Positions 22,776 to 34,959 of a DNA stretch of 64,000 nt are shown piece after piece; positions within the stretch are counted from its first letter, which is position 1, and each line of letters begins with the position of its first letter. This stretch comes from Ceratothoa steindachneri (Eukaryota; Arthropoda; Malacostraca; Isopoda; Cymothoidae), in the NCBI GenBank assembly GCA_963969495.1, contig OZ018338.1:49524780-49588779 (forward strand), written 5' to 3'. A program made the translations under genes and the position numbers. Under the pieces are notes generated by a model. That model worked only from the letters and a program-made list of their open reading frames with translations, made no database searches and was not told the origin of the DNA.

Positions 22776-24573
22776 GGGGGGAAGATATCATAGAGCGGTC
22801 CCGCAGGGGGGTACCCACTGTAGCCTGTTACATTTGCTACCTGGAGAAACTGCCCGTTCTCATGTCACTGGGTTGACATGAACAGTGATGTGGCCTTGGA
22901 AAGTTGTTGGTGCGCTTCCCAATCCCTCCCTCTCAGCGGTAATTTATCTTTATTTATTTATTTTTAGTAGTATTTTTATTTATTTTTTACCACTACTCAT
23001 TTTTTTGTCTGCCCGCACTCTGTACCAGGAGGACCTGTTCTTACCTAGACAGAGCTCGGTTCACTAGTCATGGTTTCTGGGTCGACTGCACTCCTTCTCG
23101 GGATTCACTAGCGTCGGGGTATGATAAAAATAGGTGATCACCCACTCTACTACTTAGTGGACTCGCCTATCTCTTCTTATCCTCTTTATTACATACCCGC
23201 CTACCCCATTCTCTTTATTACCTACCCGCCTACCCCATTTAAAACTTGCTCTTCATTCCGCAGACATTCTGGCTGCTTGTTGCACTTTCGTCCTCTTATG
23301 GGTCCTTATTCGAGTGGCAGTGTATACCTTAAGGACCCTGCCTGCTGGGAGGTCCGAAATCCCCCATCTATGGCAAGTATTAGTTAGACACGGGGGGTGC
23401 TGAACCGTCTATGATCACCTCATTACATTCCACATATAAAGTGGCTACGTCGGCACCGTCCTTCATGTTCAAAGCTCGAGGACAATTTCGCCTGAATGGC
23501 GCGATGGGTTGACAAAGCCCATCTTAGCTCGAGCCGCCGCACGAGTAGGTGTAAATGATCACATTCTGGATCTTCCTAATCCTATGGAGACCTTTTTTCT
23601 CTTAACCCCCCAAGGCATTGTGAGGTCATAGTATCTACTTTTATTTTCATTCTCACTTACCGTGGCTACTAGTGTAAGAAATAGTGAGTGATGGCAGGCG
23701 CATAAGAACCACTTCTAAGCGCAGTCTCGCCGTCTTTAGGTGTTGGGGAGGATGAGGTAATACGAGAGACCCCTTCGACTGGCGAAGGGGCTCCTCTCTC
23801 ACGATCTTCATACGGCCAAGATGCTTCCCCCTTGGCATTTTGGAGTTGCCCTCCACCCCTAAAAAGGAGGTGCTCCCGCTTTCTCAGGGGCGCCCTCCAA
23901 CCTGCGTCTTTCGGAGAGAAAGTTTACTTCTCCTACGCCTATTGGTGAGGTGGATTTCCCCACACCCCATTCTTCGGAGTCGCCCATGGACGACTCCATC
24001 TTTGCACCAGAGGAAATCTTTCACTTCACACCTGGAAAACACCTGCGCCCCAGCATAAACTGCTTCCGATGGGAATGGCTCTAGGGCCAACCCCTTTAGA
24101 GGGGCATTGAATAGCGAAGCCCATAGGGCCCCCTCATTCAGAGAATACTTGGCGTTTTGAGTCGGGCGGCTTCAAACGCTTTCTGGTTATTCGCCCCAGA
24201 GAAGATAACATGTTGGTCAAAGGCAACATGAGGTAGTCATGGTTAGTGCCCTCGGTGATAGGGCTTCTGCTCACTTTTTTATGGATCCTTTGTTCGTTCG
24301 AAGCTCGAAGGTGGACTCGATCCACCACACCGGCCTTCGCCTGGCGTCCGGTGCCTTCCGAACTTTCCCCATTGAGAGCATACTTGTTGATGCTTGGGAG
24401 ATGCCACTCGCTCTGAGCTAGCACAGTGCATAATTCACCTGTACGCGCGAGCTCGGCGCCTCCCTCAGTCGCCAACAGCTCACTGCATTCGCAGCTGATA
24501 TCGACGGTGCCTATGCAGCCGAGAGACGCCAGTCATACCCTAAGCCCTTCGGGTTTAGGGTCAGGAAGCTCCT

Positions 24574-25075
24574 TTGAGAGCTAGGTATAGCTCTCGGGCC
24601 GGTACGCCCCTGGTTCTGCCCAGGACGCCAGCTTTAACCATTTGTCACTATGCCTCTGCTCCGGGAATATTGCGTTCGGCCTTTTTGGAACACACTTCGT
24701 GTCACGCTGGAACCGTTCCAGTGTATACGGAGGGCTCCAAGTCCCAAGAGGGAGTCAGTTTCCACGCCGTATCCCCTCTGTTTAAAGTCAGCCGGGCTCT
24801 GCCAGGCGCTGCGTCTGTCTTGACCACCGAGCTGGTTGCAATACACCGCTCGGTACGTGAGATTACGCGACGTGCCCGGTTCAGAGACCGGATTATGATC
24901 TGTAGCGACTCACAAAGCGCCCTGAGTGCTCTCGGGGCATTGGAATCTTCGCATCCCCTGGTTCGCGCTATCCGTGATGCCACGGTTTTGGCAAGCCGGG
25001 TGGATGTCGAGATTATCTTCTGCTGGGTTCCCGGACATGTAAGAATTGCGGGGAATGAGGGCGCCAAATAGTCCG
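24574..25075 (+). pseudogene. LINE RNase H domain (copy 1)
   Basis: A well-preserved RNase H in one frame. VYTEGSKSQEGV (first catalytic position, Glu in place of the usual Asp), VLTTELVAIHRSV (catalytic Glu), ICSDSQSALSALGAL (catalytic Asp) and FCWVPGHVRIAGNEGAK (His and the final AD-type position, here AK followed by a stop). In these LINEs the domain removes RNA from the cDNA hybrid. It lies downstream of the RT remnant and upstream of the C-terminal Cys-rich tail at 25.2-25.4 kb, the usual order in I-group LINEs. The changed first acid and the final stop make activity unlikely. Confidence 0.9.
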
Positions 25076-25229
25076 CAAGGGCTGGGCGACCAGACCAGCG
25101 TTTCGCTCTTCCTCACACCCATTGCATGGCAGGAATAGGGTAAGCTGTCCTGGCTGCTTGGAAAGAAAATGGAAGATGGTTGAGGGGAACCTAAAGTTGC
25201 GTGCCATTTCTCCACGACTGTTCGCATGG

Positions 25230-25480
25230 ACCTACCCCTCAATGCCGCGACAGCTTCAGGTTGCTTTCTGTCGTCTCCGAATCGGACACACTCGTGGGAC
25301 GCACCACCATTTGATGGAGCGCTCGCCTGCACCATATTGTGATGACTGTGTTGTCCCCCAGACTGTTCGGCACATTCTTGTTGATTGTGTGATCTTTACG
25401 CACGCTACCTGTCCCGGTACCGGGATGAGCGGGGTCTCTACCGCTTGTCCCTTGTACTCGGGATGGGTTCGTGCACACTG
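25230..25480 (+). pseudogene. LINE C-terminal Cys/His tail (copy 1)
   Basis: VAFCRLRIGHTRGTHHHLME, then APYCDDCVVPQTVRHILVDC. This is the typical C-terminal block of I/jockey-group LINE polyproteins ('LRIGHTRLTH-L', 'C--C----TV-HIL-EC'), likely metal binding. Equivalents occur at 28.75-28.92 kb and 61.3-61.35 kb. Confidence 0.85.
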
Positions 25481-25764
25481 ACTTGTGGAGTTTATTACTT
25501 TTGGAAGAGGCTGAACTCCTCCACTTTATTTAACTGGGTTTTTTTGGGGGGGGGTTGTAGGTTGCACGTTCGTGCGCCGGGGGAGGCGGGTCTCCCCCCG
25601 ACGCCGGAGCGTGCTTCCTGCTTGTTGCCCTTTTCCTTTTATTGTTATTGTTGTTGTTTTTTTGCATATTGTTATTTTAATTTAACCTAGTACTAGGTTG
25701 TCGTGAGTACGGCGGTTTATGCCCAAGTAGGCGGTCGCCAGATGAGCTCTTGAAATGAAAATTG

Positions 25765-28700
25765 CCTTCGGACACTCAATTGCGCGCCGGTCACTTTGAC
25801 GCCGCATTTACTCATGAAGGGAACTCGTGGACTATTGATTAGAAAACATAATTGAAGAGCTAACTGGCTACGGGGCGGTCACGGTCGGACGTGTGATGCG
25901 AAAATGGGGAAGGGCCTCGAGACGTACCCCTATATTGTTCCTCATGTTCGATGTTGACAAGCTCCCTAAGTGAGCGCCTGCAGGGATTCATGCCACTGGC
26001 ATGGAGGTGCTACTACTGCTACCGCTTCAGCCATACTAATTGATCCTGTAGACGTGCAAAGTTGGGTTTAACCGAAATATGTTTCAACCTTGGAGTAACT
26101 CACAAGGACTTCGGGTAAACCCGAGTTTCCACGTCTACACGAGCGATTCGTTGCCTTTGACCAACATGTTACCTTCTGCGAGGCGAATAACTAGAAAGCG
26201 TTTGAAGCCACCCGGCTCTAAAGCCAATACACGATAAGTACTTATCGTCTATGGCCAAGTATGTCAATTGTGGACAGCCGCACTCTGTTTTTTCGAAGCA
26301 ATTTGGCGCGTATCTCCTAAAGAAGGAAATCCTGACCGTTCAGCCTGCGGATCGTCTCTCATTCCGCGAGACTAATGACGTGGTTCTGGTGGACCCAGCG
26401 CTACCTGGGACGTATATGTCATTTTGAAAAAGGGTACTTTCTACTCCTCTTCCCTCCAGCCCTACGAGGACGATCGTTTCCGTGCCCATCCTGAACCCTT
26501 CTGTTGATTTTACCCCCTTCCCTCTCGCTCCACTCGTAGAGCTGGCCGCGCAACGAGTTCACATCTAGCCTCCGCCAAATACAGGGCTCCCCGCCTTCCC
26601 CAGCATGTCCTCTTCCCGCAAAGCGACTGGCTGCGCGTCTCTACAGAGTCGTTCGACTCGCAGGAAGCAACCCCGCTCCCTGATGGTGGTCGTGAGGCCA
26701 TATCCCGGGGTTCCTAAAGCTGCCCCCGAAAGGAAGATAGCAGCAAAGGAGCCTCGGCCCCTACGCCCCACCAATTCTGGACTGGTTGGCTCGGAGACGG
26801 TAGATCCTCCAAAAAAGAAACTCCCTCCTTCGAAGCCTAAGGTTTCGATGCGGATACAGGAAAAGACTAGTATAGCGATCCAAACGTATGCCATGCTTCG
26901 ACACCTAGGTGAGCGAGGCATGGCATTTCTGTTAGATTTGTTCAAGAAGATCTGGACAGAAGGTATCCTCCCAGACTCCTCACGAATGGTTACTGTGCTC
27001 GCTTTTCGCAAAACGGGTAGAAATCACTCTACCCCGCCCGGTTTCCCCCCAATCTCTCTAACCTCCTGCATGTGTAAGTTGATGGATAAATTGGTAATGT
27101 TAAACTAGTCTTTTTCCTGGACAGCAGAGGTCACCTGTCTTCCACACAGCGCGGCTTCGTCAAGATGCACTCAAATTCCAATGCTCTGCTCCGATTGGAA
27201 AATGCTTTCTGCGAGGCCATCCTTCGTAGACAGCACTGCGCCACGTTTTTTTTTTCTCGATCTGCAAAAGGCCTATAATACCGCATGGCGATACGGTATC
27301 ATGGAGACTATCCACACGATTTGGCATGGGACACCTCTCAATCTTTATTTTTTCGTTTTTGCGAGACCGTCGGGTGGAGGGGAGCCCTCCCCGGTCCAAT
27401 GGAACAGGAAGAATGCTTCCCGCAGGGAAGTGTCCTCAGTGTCGCACTCTTTGCCTTGAGCATCACCGGTATCACCTCGGTGCTGCCGGAAGATGATCTC
27501 GCTACGCTCCACGTGGACGACCTTTCGATCTCTTTTTGTGCGGCCAAGATGCCAACTCTTGAGCGTGGACTCCATCAGGCATTGAACCGCATCTCTCGCT
27601 ATGCTGAGGCGTGGAGGTTTCGGTTTTCCTTGGCCAAGACTAACGTGGTTCACTTCTATCCCTATCCATTGCCCCACCCTCACCCGGTCTTGTTCCTAAC
27701 AGGGCTCACCAAGAAGTGATGGAGTCGCACCGTTCATTTGGTCTTCTTTTCGATGACCCCTGATCTGGGTGGCCTTAGGATCTCTTGTATCTTCACAATG
27801 GACATTCTTCGTTCCGTGACGTTTAGCAACTTGGGTGCTGATAGTGCTACTGCCATGCTTTTTTATCAATCCTTTGTTTGTTCGAAGTTTGACTACGGTT
27901 GCCGAGCGTGTATTGCGGAAGGTGGACTCGATCCACCATACCCCTCCCCCATTGAGAGCCTACTTGTCTATGCTGGGGATATGCCACTTGCTCTACGCCG
28001 GGTACAGTGCATTATACGCCTCTATGCGCGAGCCCGGCGCCTTCCTCCCTCCTCAACAGCTCTCACTACATCCGCAGCCGATCTAGACAGTACCATGCCG
28101 CCTAGAGATCCCAGTCATACCCTAAGCCATTTTGGTTTAGGGCTAGGAAACTCCTTCGAGAGCTCGATGTAGCTGTCGGGCCGTTGGCGCCTCTGGTTTG
28201 CCCAGGGCCGACCCTGGTGGGTACCTCCTTTGACTATTTATCACCACGTCGGGAGTATTGTGCTCTTCCTTTTTCGAGCACACTTCGTGACACGATGGAT
28301 CTCTGCTAGTGTATACGGATTGCTCAAAGTGCCAGGAGAGAGTCGGTTTCCACGCTGAATTCTCTCAGTTTGAAGTCAGCGGGGCTCTACCAGGCTGCCT
28401 CTGTCTTCACGGCCGAGCTACGGGAGATAACGCGTCGTGCTAGGTTATGAGACCGGATTGTGATCTACATATAGCGACTTACAAAGTGCCCTGAGTGCTC
28501 TCGGGGCATTTGGATCACCACACCTCCTGATTCCTGGTATCCGTGGCGCCACGGTTGCCCCGAGCCGGGTGATTATCGAGATTATATTCTTCTGGTTGTC
28601 TGGTATGTGGTAATTGCGGGGAATGAGGGCGCCAAATACTCCGCGAGGACTGATCCACCAGACCTGCTTTCGCTCTTCCTCACACCGACTTCATGGCAGG

Positions 28701-29115
28701 AAAATCAGATCCTCCTGGCCGTTTGGCAAAGAAGATGAGACAGCCGAGGGGAATTTAAAGTTACGTGCCATTACGCCGCGACTTTCCCCTTGGACCTACT
28801 CCCCAACTCGCGGGACGCACCTCCCTTTGATGAAGCGGTCGCCTGCATCTCATTGTGACGAATGCGTTGTCCCCCAGACTTTCAAACACATTCTTGTTGA
28901 ATGTCCTAATATGGGTGATTTTTTACGCATGGTACCTGTCCCGGTACCGGGAAAGTGGGGTCTCTACCGCTTGTTCCTTGTACTCGGCATGGGTTCGTGG
29001 TCATATTAGTTTTTTTGTATATATTAGCTGCTGCTTTTAATATAGCCTAAGTATTAAGTTAAGGGTTTCTCCGGCCATGCCCTCGATGGCGCTCGCTATT
29101 AGATCTTATAATAAA
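25765..29115 (+). mobile_element. I-group RNase-H LINE, copy 2
   Basis: Begins directly after the 3' end of copy 1 at a point matching 58,565 in the long copy (TGCCTTCGG block), so it is 5'-truncated. Contents in order: ORF1 with a zinc-knuckle remnant (about 26,255-26,330: YVNCGQPHSVFSK), proline-rich linker, RT (26,880-27,720), thumb (27.8-28.0 kb), RNase H remnants (28.3-28.6 kb) and the Cys/His tail (28.75-28.92 kb). Between about 26,110 and 26,225 a segment is inverted relative to copies 1 and 3. Stops and frameshifts throughout. The 3' UTR is diverged from the other copies. Confidence 0.8.
26880..27720 (+). pseudogene. I-group LINE reverse transcriptase (copy 2)
   Basis: The RT blocks lie in two frames: ISLTSCMCKLMDKLV (27.05-27.1 kb), a damaged linker near 27.13 kb, FFLDLQKAYNTAWRYGIMET (motif A with its catalytic Asp, 27.26 kb), FPQGSVLSVALFALSITGI (motif B, 27.41 kb), TLHVDDLSISF (motif C, catalytic DD, 27.5 kb), then RISRYAEAWRFRFSLAKTNV (motif D/E). 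Upstream, AFLLDLFKKIWTEGILPDSS and VTVLAFRK match the usual N-terminal RT extension. Catalytic residues are kept, but a frameshift near 27.3 kb splits motif A from B and the linker is lost. Confidence 0.88.
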
Positions 29116-32100
29116 TAAAATGTCCTACGTAACTCCCCTCACGTGCATCTTTCCCCTCTGAAATAGATCTTAGATATGCAACCACAGATATCCATTTAAA
29201 AAGGGCTTTTCATGGGGAAGGAGTCATAGGCACGTTTGTGTGGTCGCTGATGGTATTACAAGGCAGGGTCGTGTGCGTAGTCTTAAAATAAAATATTTAC
29301 TTCCCCTCGTAATTAATATTGCAGCATGAAGTGGCCTTTCAAATGTTATTTTTAGGGGCTTTGTTATGTTGCGTATTATGATTACCTTTATGAGGATGGT
29401 TACTGGCGCAGTTATCTTATTGTGGTTTAGGGCACCGTTGATGATTTAATGAACTCCATTCCTGAAACAAAAACAAACGTGTAGTTGTTAAACATTCTCA
29501 ATTCAGAACTTGTTCCTCATGTTTTTTCCATTTACCTTTCGTAAACCCCACGCTTTTTTCTTCTTTCTTTGTGCCAATACTTTCTTCGAATGCTCTCCGT
29601 TTCACTGTTCCTTTCCTCAAATGTCATATTAAATATATAATAATGTTCAGGCGCAGGCAACATAATCCCCGATGTTGCACCGCGACATTTAGTCTTGTGA
29701 TAACACGCCACTGCGTGCCAGACGTACGATTTCTTTTTTACCGTTCAAATGGATAGTTTCGCCTTCTTTTCAAGGTTGTTTATTCGCCATTAAAACTCTG
29801 GCTTGCTTTCAAAATTATGAACTCTAAATTGGGAATGGAAATCAAACCTTTAAATTGCCTTATTGCTCCCTTTCTACAATAGGGTTCGAAGAATCGGCGG
29901 CACACGAACTGACACCCGCTGGAAGTAAATAAAGGCAGACTCCTGGGTCTTTCGCTTCGTTCACCAAAACCTTTTAAGGAATGCGTACATACACATGGCA
30001 TAGATTTATATAGCGAGTATTTTATGGGTTGTGGGTGGACGGGACATAATGGTTTAGAGAAAGATTACAATATTAATTTATCCTGTCTACTACATTTGGG
30101 ACTCTCTAGATCCTTCCCCATTCGCTTTAAGGAGAGGGGTCCTGGAATGGTGAGTTTTAAGACCAGGGCCTCATGTTACATCAATACCGAGATCTTACTA
30201 CCGTAGTGCGAAGTTGTACATCAAAGTAACCTGCCCATTATGGTAGCCCCTCGATCAGGGGTGTTTGGAGGGGGTCCTTATATACCATTACCCCTTTTAA
30301 AGGAGGGTTAGGGAAGATTCGAACCTCTAAAAACATGCATGTTAATATGAACTACACGAACTTATTCCTAGGGGGCTTCAAATGCTCCCTACCTGCTTCT
30401 GGCTTCAGGGTTAAGGCTCATTATTACAGTCCCTTGTTGCTGTCCTCATTCTCACTCATTACTAGACCCGATTGGGAGTGCAAGAGGGCGCTGAACTCAA
30501 CCCGCCCCCTTTCTATTAACCAAGTTTGATCAGACTCGTTCAATCTGGGGTTTCCGTGGAGGAGGCCACATACTTTTCACCCATATGAAGTGTGAACTAA
30601 CGAGATAATTTGGGACTCACCTCTCCTCCAAGCATCTCTGGGAAGGCATTTAACTTTTCCAAAACTATCAATCTGAGTTTGTTGCCTACTCTAAAGCTCT
30701 TTATTATCCTTTAAATACTAGCCTCCCCCTGCCCCTTACATCAGAGGGGGTCGAGGCTAACATTAAAATTTGCCGGCGATGCAAAAATCCACGAAGGATT
30801 CCCGGCTTGATGATTGGTTGATTAACACACTTTCGTTCTTCCTGTTCCTCCCCCTCCACCTAGAAAAGAGGACCCGCTACGAGTACCCTCGGGTTTGCCA
30901 GAAATTGTCATTCTCATCTTTAGGTGAATTTCATTATCCTGTAATAGTGATCTTACCTATGATATAAAAGGGACGAATTCCCTAATTAACAAACAAAAAT
31001 AGTTGCTTAAGTCGGCAATCTTAAATGGTGCCTAGGATTGCTAGAGGATTTCGATATACTTGTTACTTGGGACAATAAATGAGAAGGAATTTAAATGTGT
31101 AAGAGACATTTCACATTGGGTTTAGGAATAGAAATTTTAATTGAGATGAATGAAAAGTAAGTGAAGTCCAGAAAGAGAAAGATTTTTTGGTGCTTTAGTT
31201 AATTATACTCTTAAACTGCAGTGTCCAGTGTTATTGCGATAGCCCCGATGTGAGGGGCGGCGTGGTCAACGTATTTGGTTTGCTGTTGAACGATGGAAAA
31301 GGTTTAAACGATCGGAAATTAATTACTTTCATGTTGAAAAAAAAGATTGTTTCCTTCAGAGAGAGCCAAAAGCAGCGTTAATTACTGGATTCCATCGCTT
31401 GTTGAAATTAACTTAAAAATAGGAATTCAATAAAAGGTTTAGATAATAAAGTTTGAGTAAAGTATCCACGTTTATAGTCTGAATAGAGTTAGAAGTTTGA
31501 TAAAGATATTTAATAATAATATGATTTGATTATATGTATGCACAATTGTAGTCTGACTAGAGTTTGGATAATTTGAAAGTTTGTTGCTAGAGCGTCAAAA
31601 TAGTTACTTGCAACGTTTCAATAGTTGACGATAATTGAGATACGACAAAATTACAAGTAAGCACTTAATTCTTTGTTTGAGTGAGCTTAAATTGACTTAG
31701 TGTTAGCTAAGTAATATTAAAAATACTTAACGTTGGAAAGTCAAAGTCGACTGCGCTTGTCCCTTGTGCGGTAAAGTCAAATATTTTGGAAATTTGATCT
31801 GGATTTTCAATTCGAATGAGGTGTTTTGTTTTGGCAGACCGCGTTGCTGTGTGTGACCGGAAATATTATCAGTGGTGATACGTTCGAAAGTGATTATTTT
31901 CTCCTTGACTGGCCTCATTGATGGCTAGTTGAGGGAAAGGAAGTGAGCCCTTCTTCGCTGCCTCAAGGTAAATTGCTGGTATTGTTCATTGGACAGTTTT
32001 TTTCCACCTTCCCCACATAATTTTTCCTTTTTCATAACGGATCCCAAAACACACAAATACACACACCCAGAAACTCGGTCATCCCGATTCGATTCCCTTC

Positions 32101-32132
32101 CTAATCACACCCTTGGGTGATATGAAGGAGTG
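29116..32132. other. Spacer, nothing firmly recognised
   Basis: About 3 kb without recognisable protein similarity. 30.1-30.8 kb is pyrimidine- and G-rich and may be old LINE untranslated sequence, but I cannot align it convincingly. 31.0-31.7 kb is AT-rich. 31.8-32.13 kb directly precedes a LINE ORF1 and may be its 5' UTR. Confidence 0.45.
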
Positions 32133-33000
32133 ATGAAGGAGACCAAGCGCATAACCTTGAAAACCTTACCTACGGGCCAAAACCGGACAGGTGTAAGGTT
32201 TTCGAAAATTTTTATGCTGAGCTAAATATTGCTCTCGTACGCCTCATCGACATCCTCAATGGATATTCGGCTATCTGTGCAAGGGAGGTGGATACTGAAG
32301 TCCTCACTTCCCCGCGTGCCACGGAAGCCTTACTCAAAATCAACCTCAAGCCACAAAGACAACCACAAATACGCTCCCATAGGAGCATTATCTGCCGCCA
32401 CCTCGACCCCTGGGTTGGAGAACACACTACAGACGAGATAACGGAGGAGAGTCTTCAGAATCACTCGTGGGCGAAAGTAGCTGAAGTGGTAAAATTCAAA
32501 AGCTACACCCACGTATTTAAAGTAGTCTTCGCAGAAACAACTATGGCGATCAAAGCAAAAGAAACTGGCTTCCTCTTTTTTAACGTCCGTGTCTGCCCCG
32601 AGCAGATTGAACGGGAGGAATTCGTTGGCCTGTAAATGTGCTTACGGTGCTACAGGTACAACGAACACACCACTGCCACTTTCCCTAACTCTGACATTGT
32701 AGTCTGCTCTGTATGCGCCCAACAAGGCCATTCCTGGCGTGATTGCAGTAGTACAATCCAGAAATGCCCTAATTGTGGTAGACCACATAAGACTATGGCT
32801 ATGGTGTGTCCCGTCAAAAAGGAACAAATCAAAGCAACAAAAGAAAAGGGCAAAAAAGAGGAAAGTTTAACAGGCTCTTTTCCGAGGACTCATCAAATTC
32901 TCAACAGACACTTACATTGTTCTCTCCGACTCCGAGTATCGAAAGAAAAGATCCGGCAAGGGGAGAACCCTACCAGGTTTCCTCCTAGGAGCTAAATTTG
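32133..33000 (+). pseudogene. Jockey/I-type LINE ORF1 (gag-like, CCHC zinc knuckles)
   Basis: The start at ATG 32,133 (MKETKRITLKTLPTG) is plausible. After a frameshift near 32,200 the frame runs on through RLIDILNGYSAICARE, HRSIICRHLDPWVGEH, VVKFKSYTHVFKVVF and VCPEQIEREEFVGL, then a TAA at 32,633. Three zinc knuckles follow in the same frame: CLRCYRYNEH, CSVCAQQGHSWRDC, CPNCGRPHKTMAMVCP (32,636-32,820). ORF1 proteins of this type bind the LINE RNA. Only about one frameshift and one stop separate it from an open frame, so it is younger than most pieces here. The tail (to 33,000) is Lys-rich. No ORF2 follows, so the insertion is 3'-incomplete. Confidence 0.82.
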
Positions 33001-33917
33001 AGATAGATAAACCACGCACCTACCAAATACAACTACGCTACAGTGCGAGCGTAGTATCTAAGGCCAGTCGTAAAGCGAAGAAAATCTTACTGAAACATGA
33101 CACCAACCCATATTGACATAACGAACCCAAAAATAACAACCTGAATTACGACAAAAAACCCTAAATTTTACTCCTGTAGTGACGGACTCACACCCAACCA
33201 CTACAAAGGCTTGAATGCCAACCAACTTTGACTTCAAAAAACCCTAAGTGTACATTTATACAATGCCAGTGATACCCTATGACCAGGGATCTTAACAACT
33301 AACTTACTATGCTACTCTATACGTTATACCTATTTTTGCTGGAGATACCCTTCCACCAGGGAACAAAAATCTTTCAAATTCATACTAAACTTATCTCTAC
33401 TATCCTTTTCTAAACCCTTTAACCACTATGCCCTCTCTCACTTTTCTCCTACTAATCTATATTTTTCTGTCAATTTGTCCAATGTCCAGTAAAGTCTAAA
33501 AGTGTAAAAAGGAACGTTTAAGAGGTAGATGAAGTTCAGGGTTATCGGTAAGCGAGAGAAGGGGATAGTAGCGTTCTGACTTTGAAAAATGCAACGGATA
33601 GAAAAAGGGCCAGGAAGTTAGGGATGGGCAACCTCTCCCACACTATATAATCTCAGGATCGAGGGACCCCCCCGTCCTTTTGAAAATCCCCTGGCGTTCA
33701 AACAGGGCAGCAACTAACCACTATCAGGTTTAGAGAATGAAAATAGTCAAATGCCACCTCAAATACAAGACGAAGGAAGACATTTAGAGTCGTGTTAAAT
33801 AGACAAAGAGAGTAGAAGGACGAAAGCAGGGTAGTGCGGACGGTCGAGGAGGGAAATCCACAGGTTAGCTCCTAACCAAGGGTTAGGAGCTAGAAAGAAT
33901 GTGTTGTATAAAAACAG
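33001..33917. other. Spacer, nothing recognised
   Basis: Follows the broken ORF1; no ORF2 start is seen. No RNA gene. Confidence 0.5.
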
Positions 33918-34040
33918 AGAAATATCAACCAAGTTATATAATTCTTTAGTACGTCTGCATCTGTAATATTGTGTTCAGGTTTGGTGCCTTTACTATATTC
34001 AGGATGTTCAAATGCTATTAAAAGTTCATCGTATTTATAA
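33918..34040 (+). pseudogene. CR1/L2-type LINE RT thumb fragment
   Basis: Reads KLYNSLVRLHL, stop, YCVQVWCLYY, VQMLLKVHRI: the block '[31 protein letters not shown]' that follows the RT core in CR1/L2 LINEs. Only about 40 codons are recognisable. Its partner sequences are not adjacent. Confidence 0.65.
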
Positions 34041-34959
34041 GTTCGAGTATTGTGATTGGTGGAAAAAAAAAATGGGTAGATTTTCAGGCAAGAGAAGGAC
34101 TTTCAAGGGGGATAAGATTGTTTTTGAAATAGGCTAGTATACAGACTCCTTAGCCGCGATGTTTTTTTGAGATTTGTTCCAGCAGTAGGTTCATAAGTAA
34201 CGCAAAAAAGGCTAGCTAAGAACCAATGCAAGTTGCATAGAGTAGTAGTAAGTTTCGTCATCCCTTCTTCGCACCGTGGATGAGATCCTCCGACCAAATG
34301 ATGAAATATCAATATGACAATTGTGGGCAATCCCGAAAGAACTATTTTTTATAAATGAGTCGCTTCAAAAAAATAGGACATTGTGATTTCATTGAGATGG
34401 GGGAGGGGAGGGAGAGATGATAGGGAGACAGAGGGATGACTCACCACACAGAAAAGTAAGTGTGGTTTTTGCTTATGATGCAGTTTTAGATATCATTCTG
34501 TCACCCAACCTTGAGAGAGACTGGTCGTTTTTTGTGGGTTGTGTAGCGTTATGTCCTCCAAACTTTGTTGTTACTAAAAGACCTCAAAAACAATCCTCAT
34601 TTTTTTTAAGAAAAAACTAAAAGTAAAGATCAGTTTTTTAGTTCACCAGTTTTCATGTACGGTCTTCGCGTGTTGGTTGTACCACAAATAACTCGAATAC
34701 AGACTGCATACAAAACAACACGGATTTAAAAAAAGCAAATTTCAGGTTGTCACTGTGAATTCCGCGCACGCGTGTTGTCTAGCATCGGTTCTCTCTTTTC
34801 CTACCACAGGAAAATACCACGATTGAATTCGCTCCTACAAAAATTTGTAAAAAGCTTGCTATAATGTTTGGTATTTACGCCGGAAGCTCCAACGCGATCT
34901 TCTAGTGTTTGGGTGTCGATCTTTTGGACAGTGCAGAGGATGAAGAAAGAGTTGTATGA
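34041..34959. other. Spacer, nothing recognised
   Basis: AT-rich, no domains. It may contain the left end of the mariner element that follows, but no terminal inverted repeat was found. Confidence 0.5.

Larger units (their letters stand above)
22780..25765 (+). mobile_element. I-group RNase-H LINE, copy 1, internally deleted
   Basis: 5' region 22,780-23,165 matches 55,460-55,770 of the longest copy (shared CTCTCAGCG, CGGTTC-CTAG and GACTGCAC blocks). ORF1 5' sequence at 23,720-24,235 matches 57.4-58.45 kb (CTTTCTGGTTATTCGC). It then jumps straight to the end of the RT region (24,285: VDSIHHTGLRLASGAFRT, the motif after the RT thumb), then RNase H and the C-terminus, so most of ORF1 and the RT core are deleted. 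The 3' UTR ends with GTCGCCAGATGAGCTC near 25,755, the conserved end of the family. Copy 2 starts immediately after. A 29-bp tandem duplication (CTCTTTATTAC... ) sits at about 23,189-23,248. Confidence 0.75.

Noticed and set aside
30310..30330. tRNA B-box-like GGTTCGAATC on the minus strand
   Set aside because: No A box at the right distance and no cloverleaf pairing.
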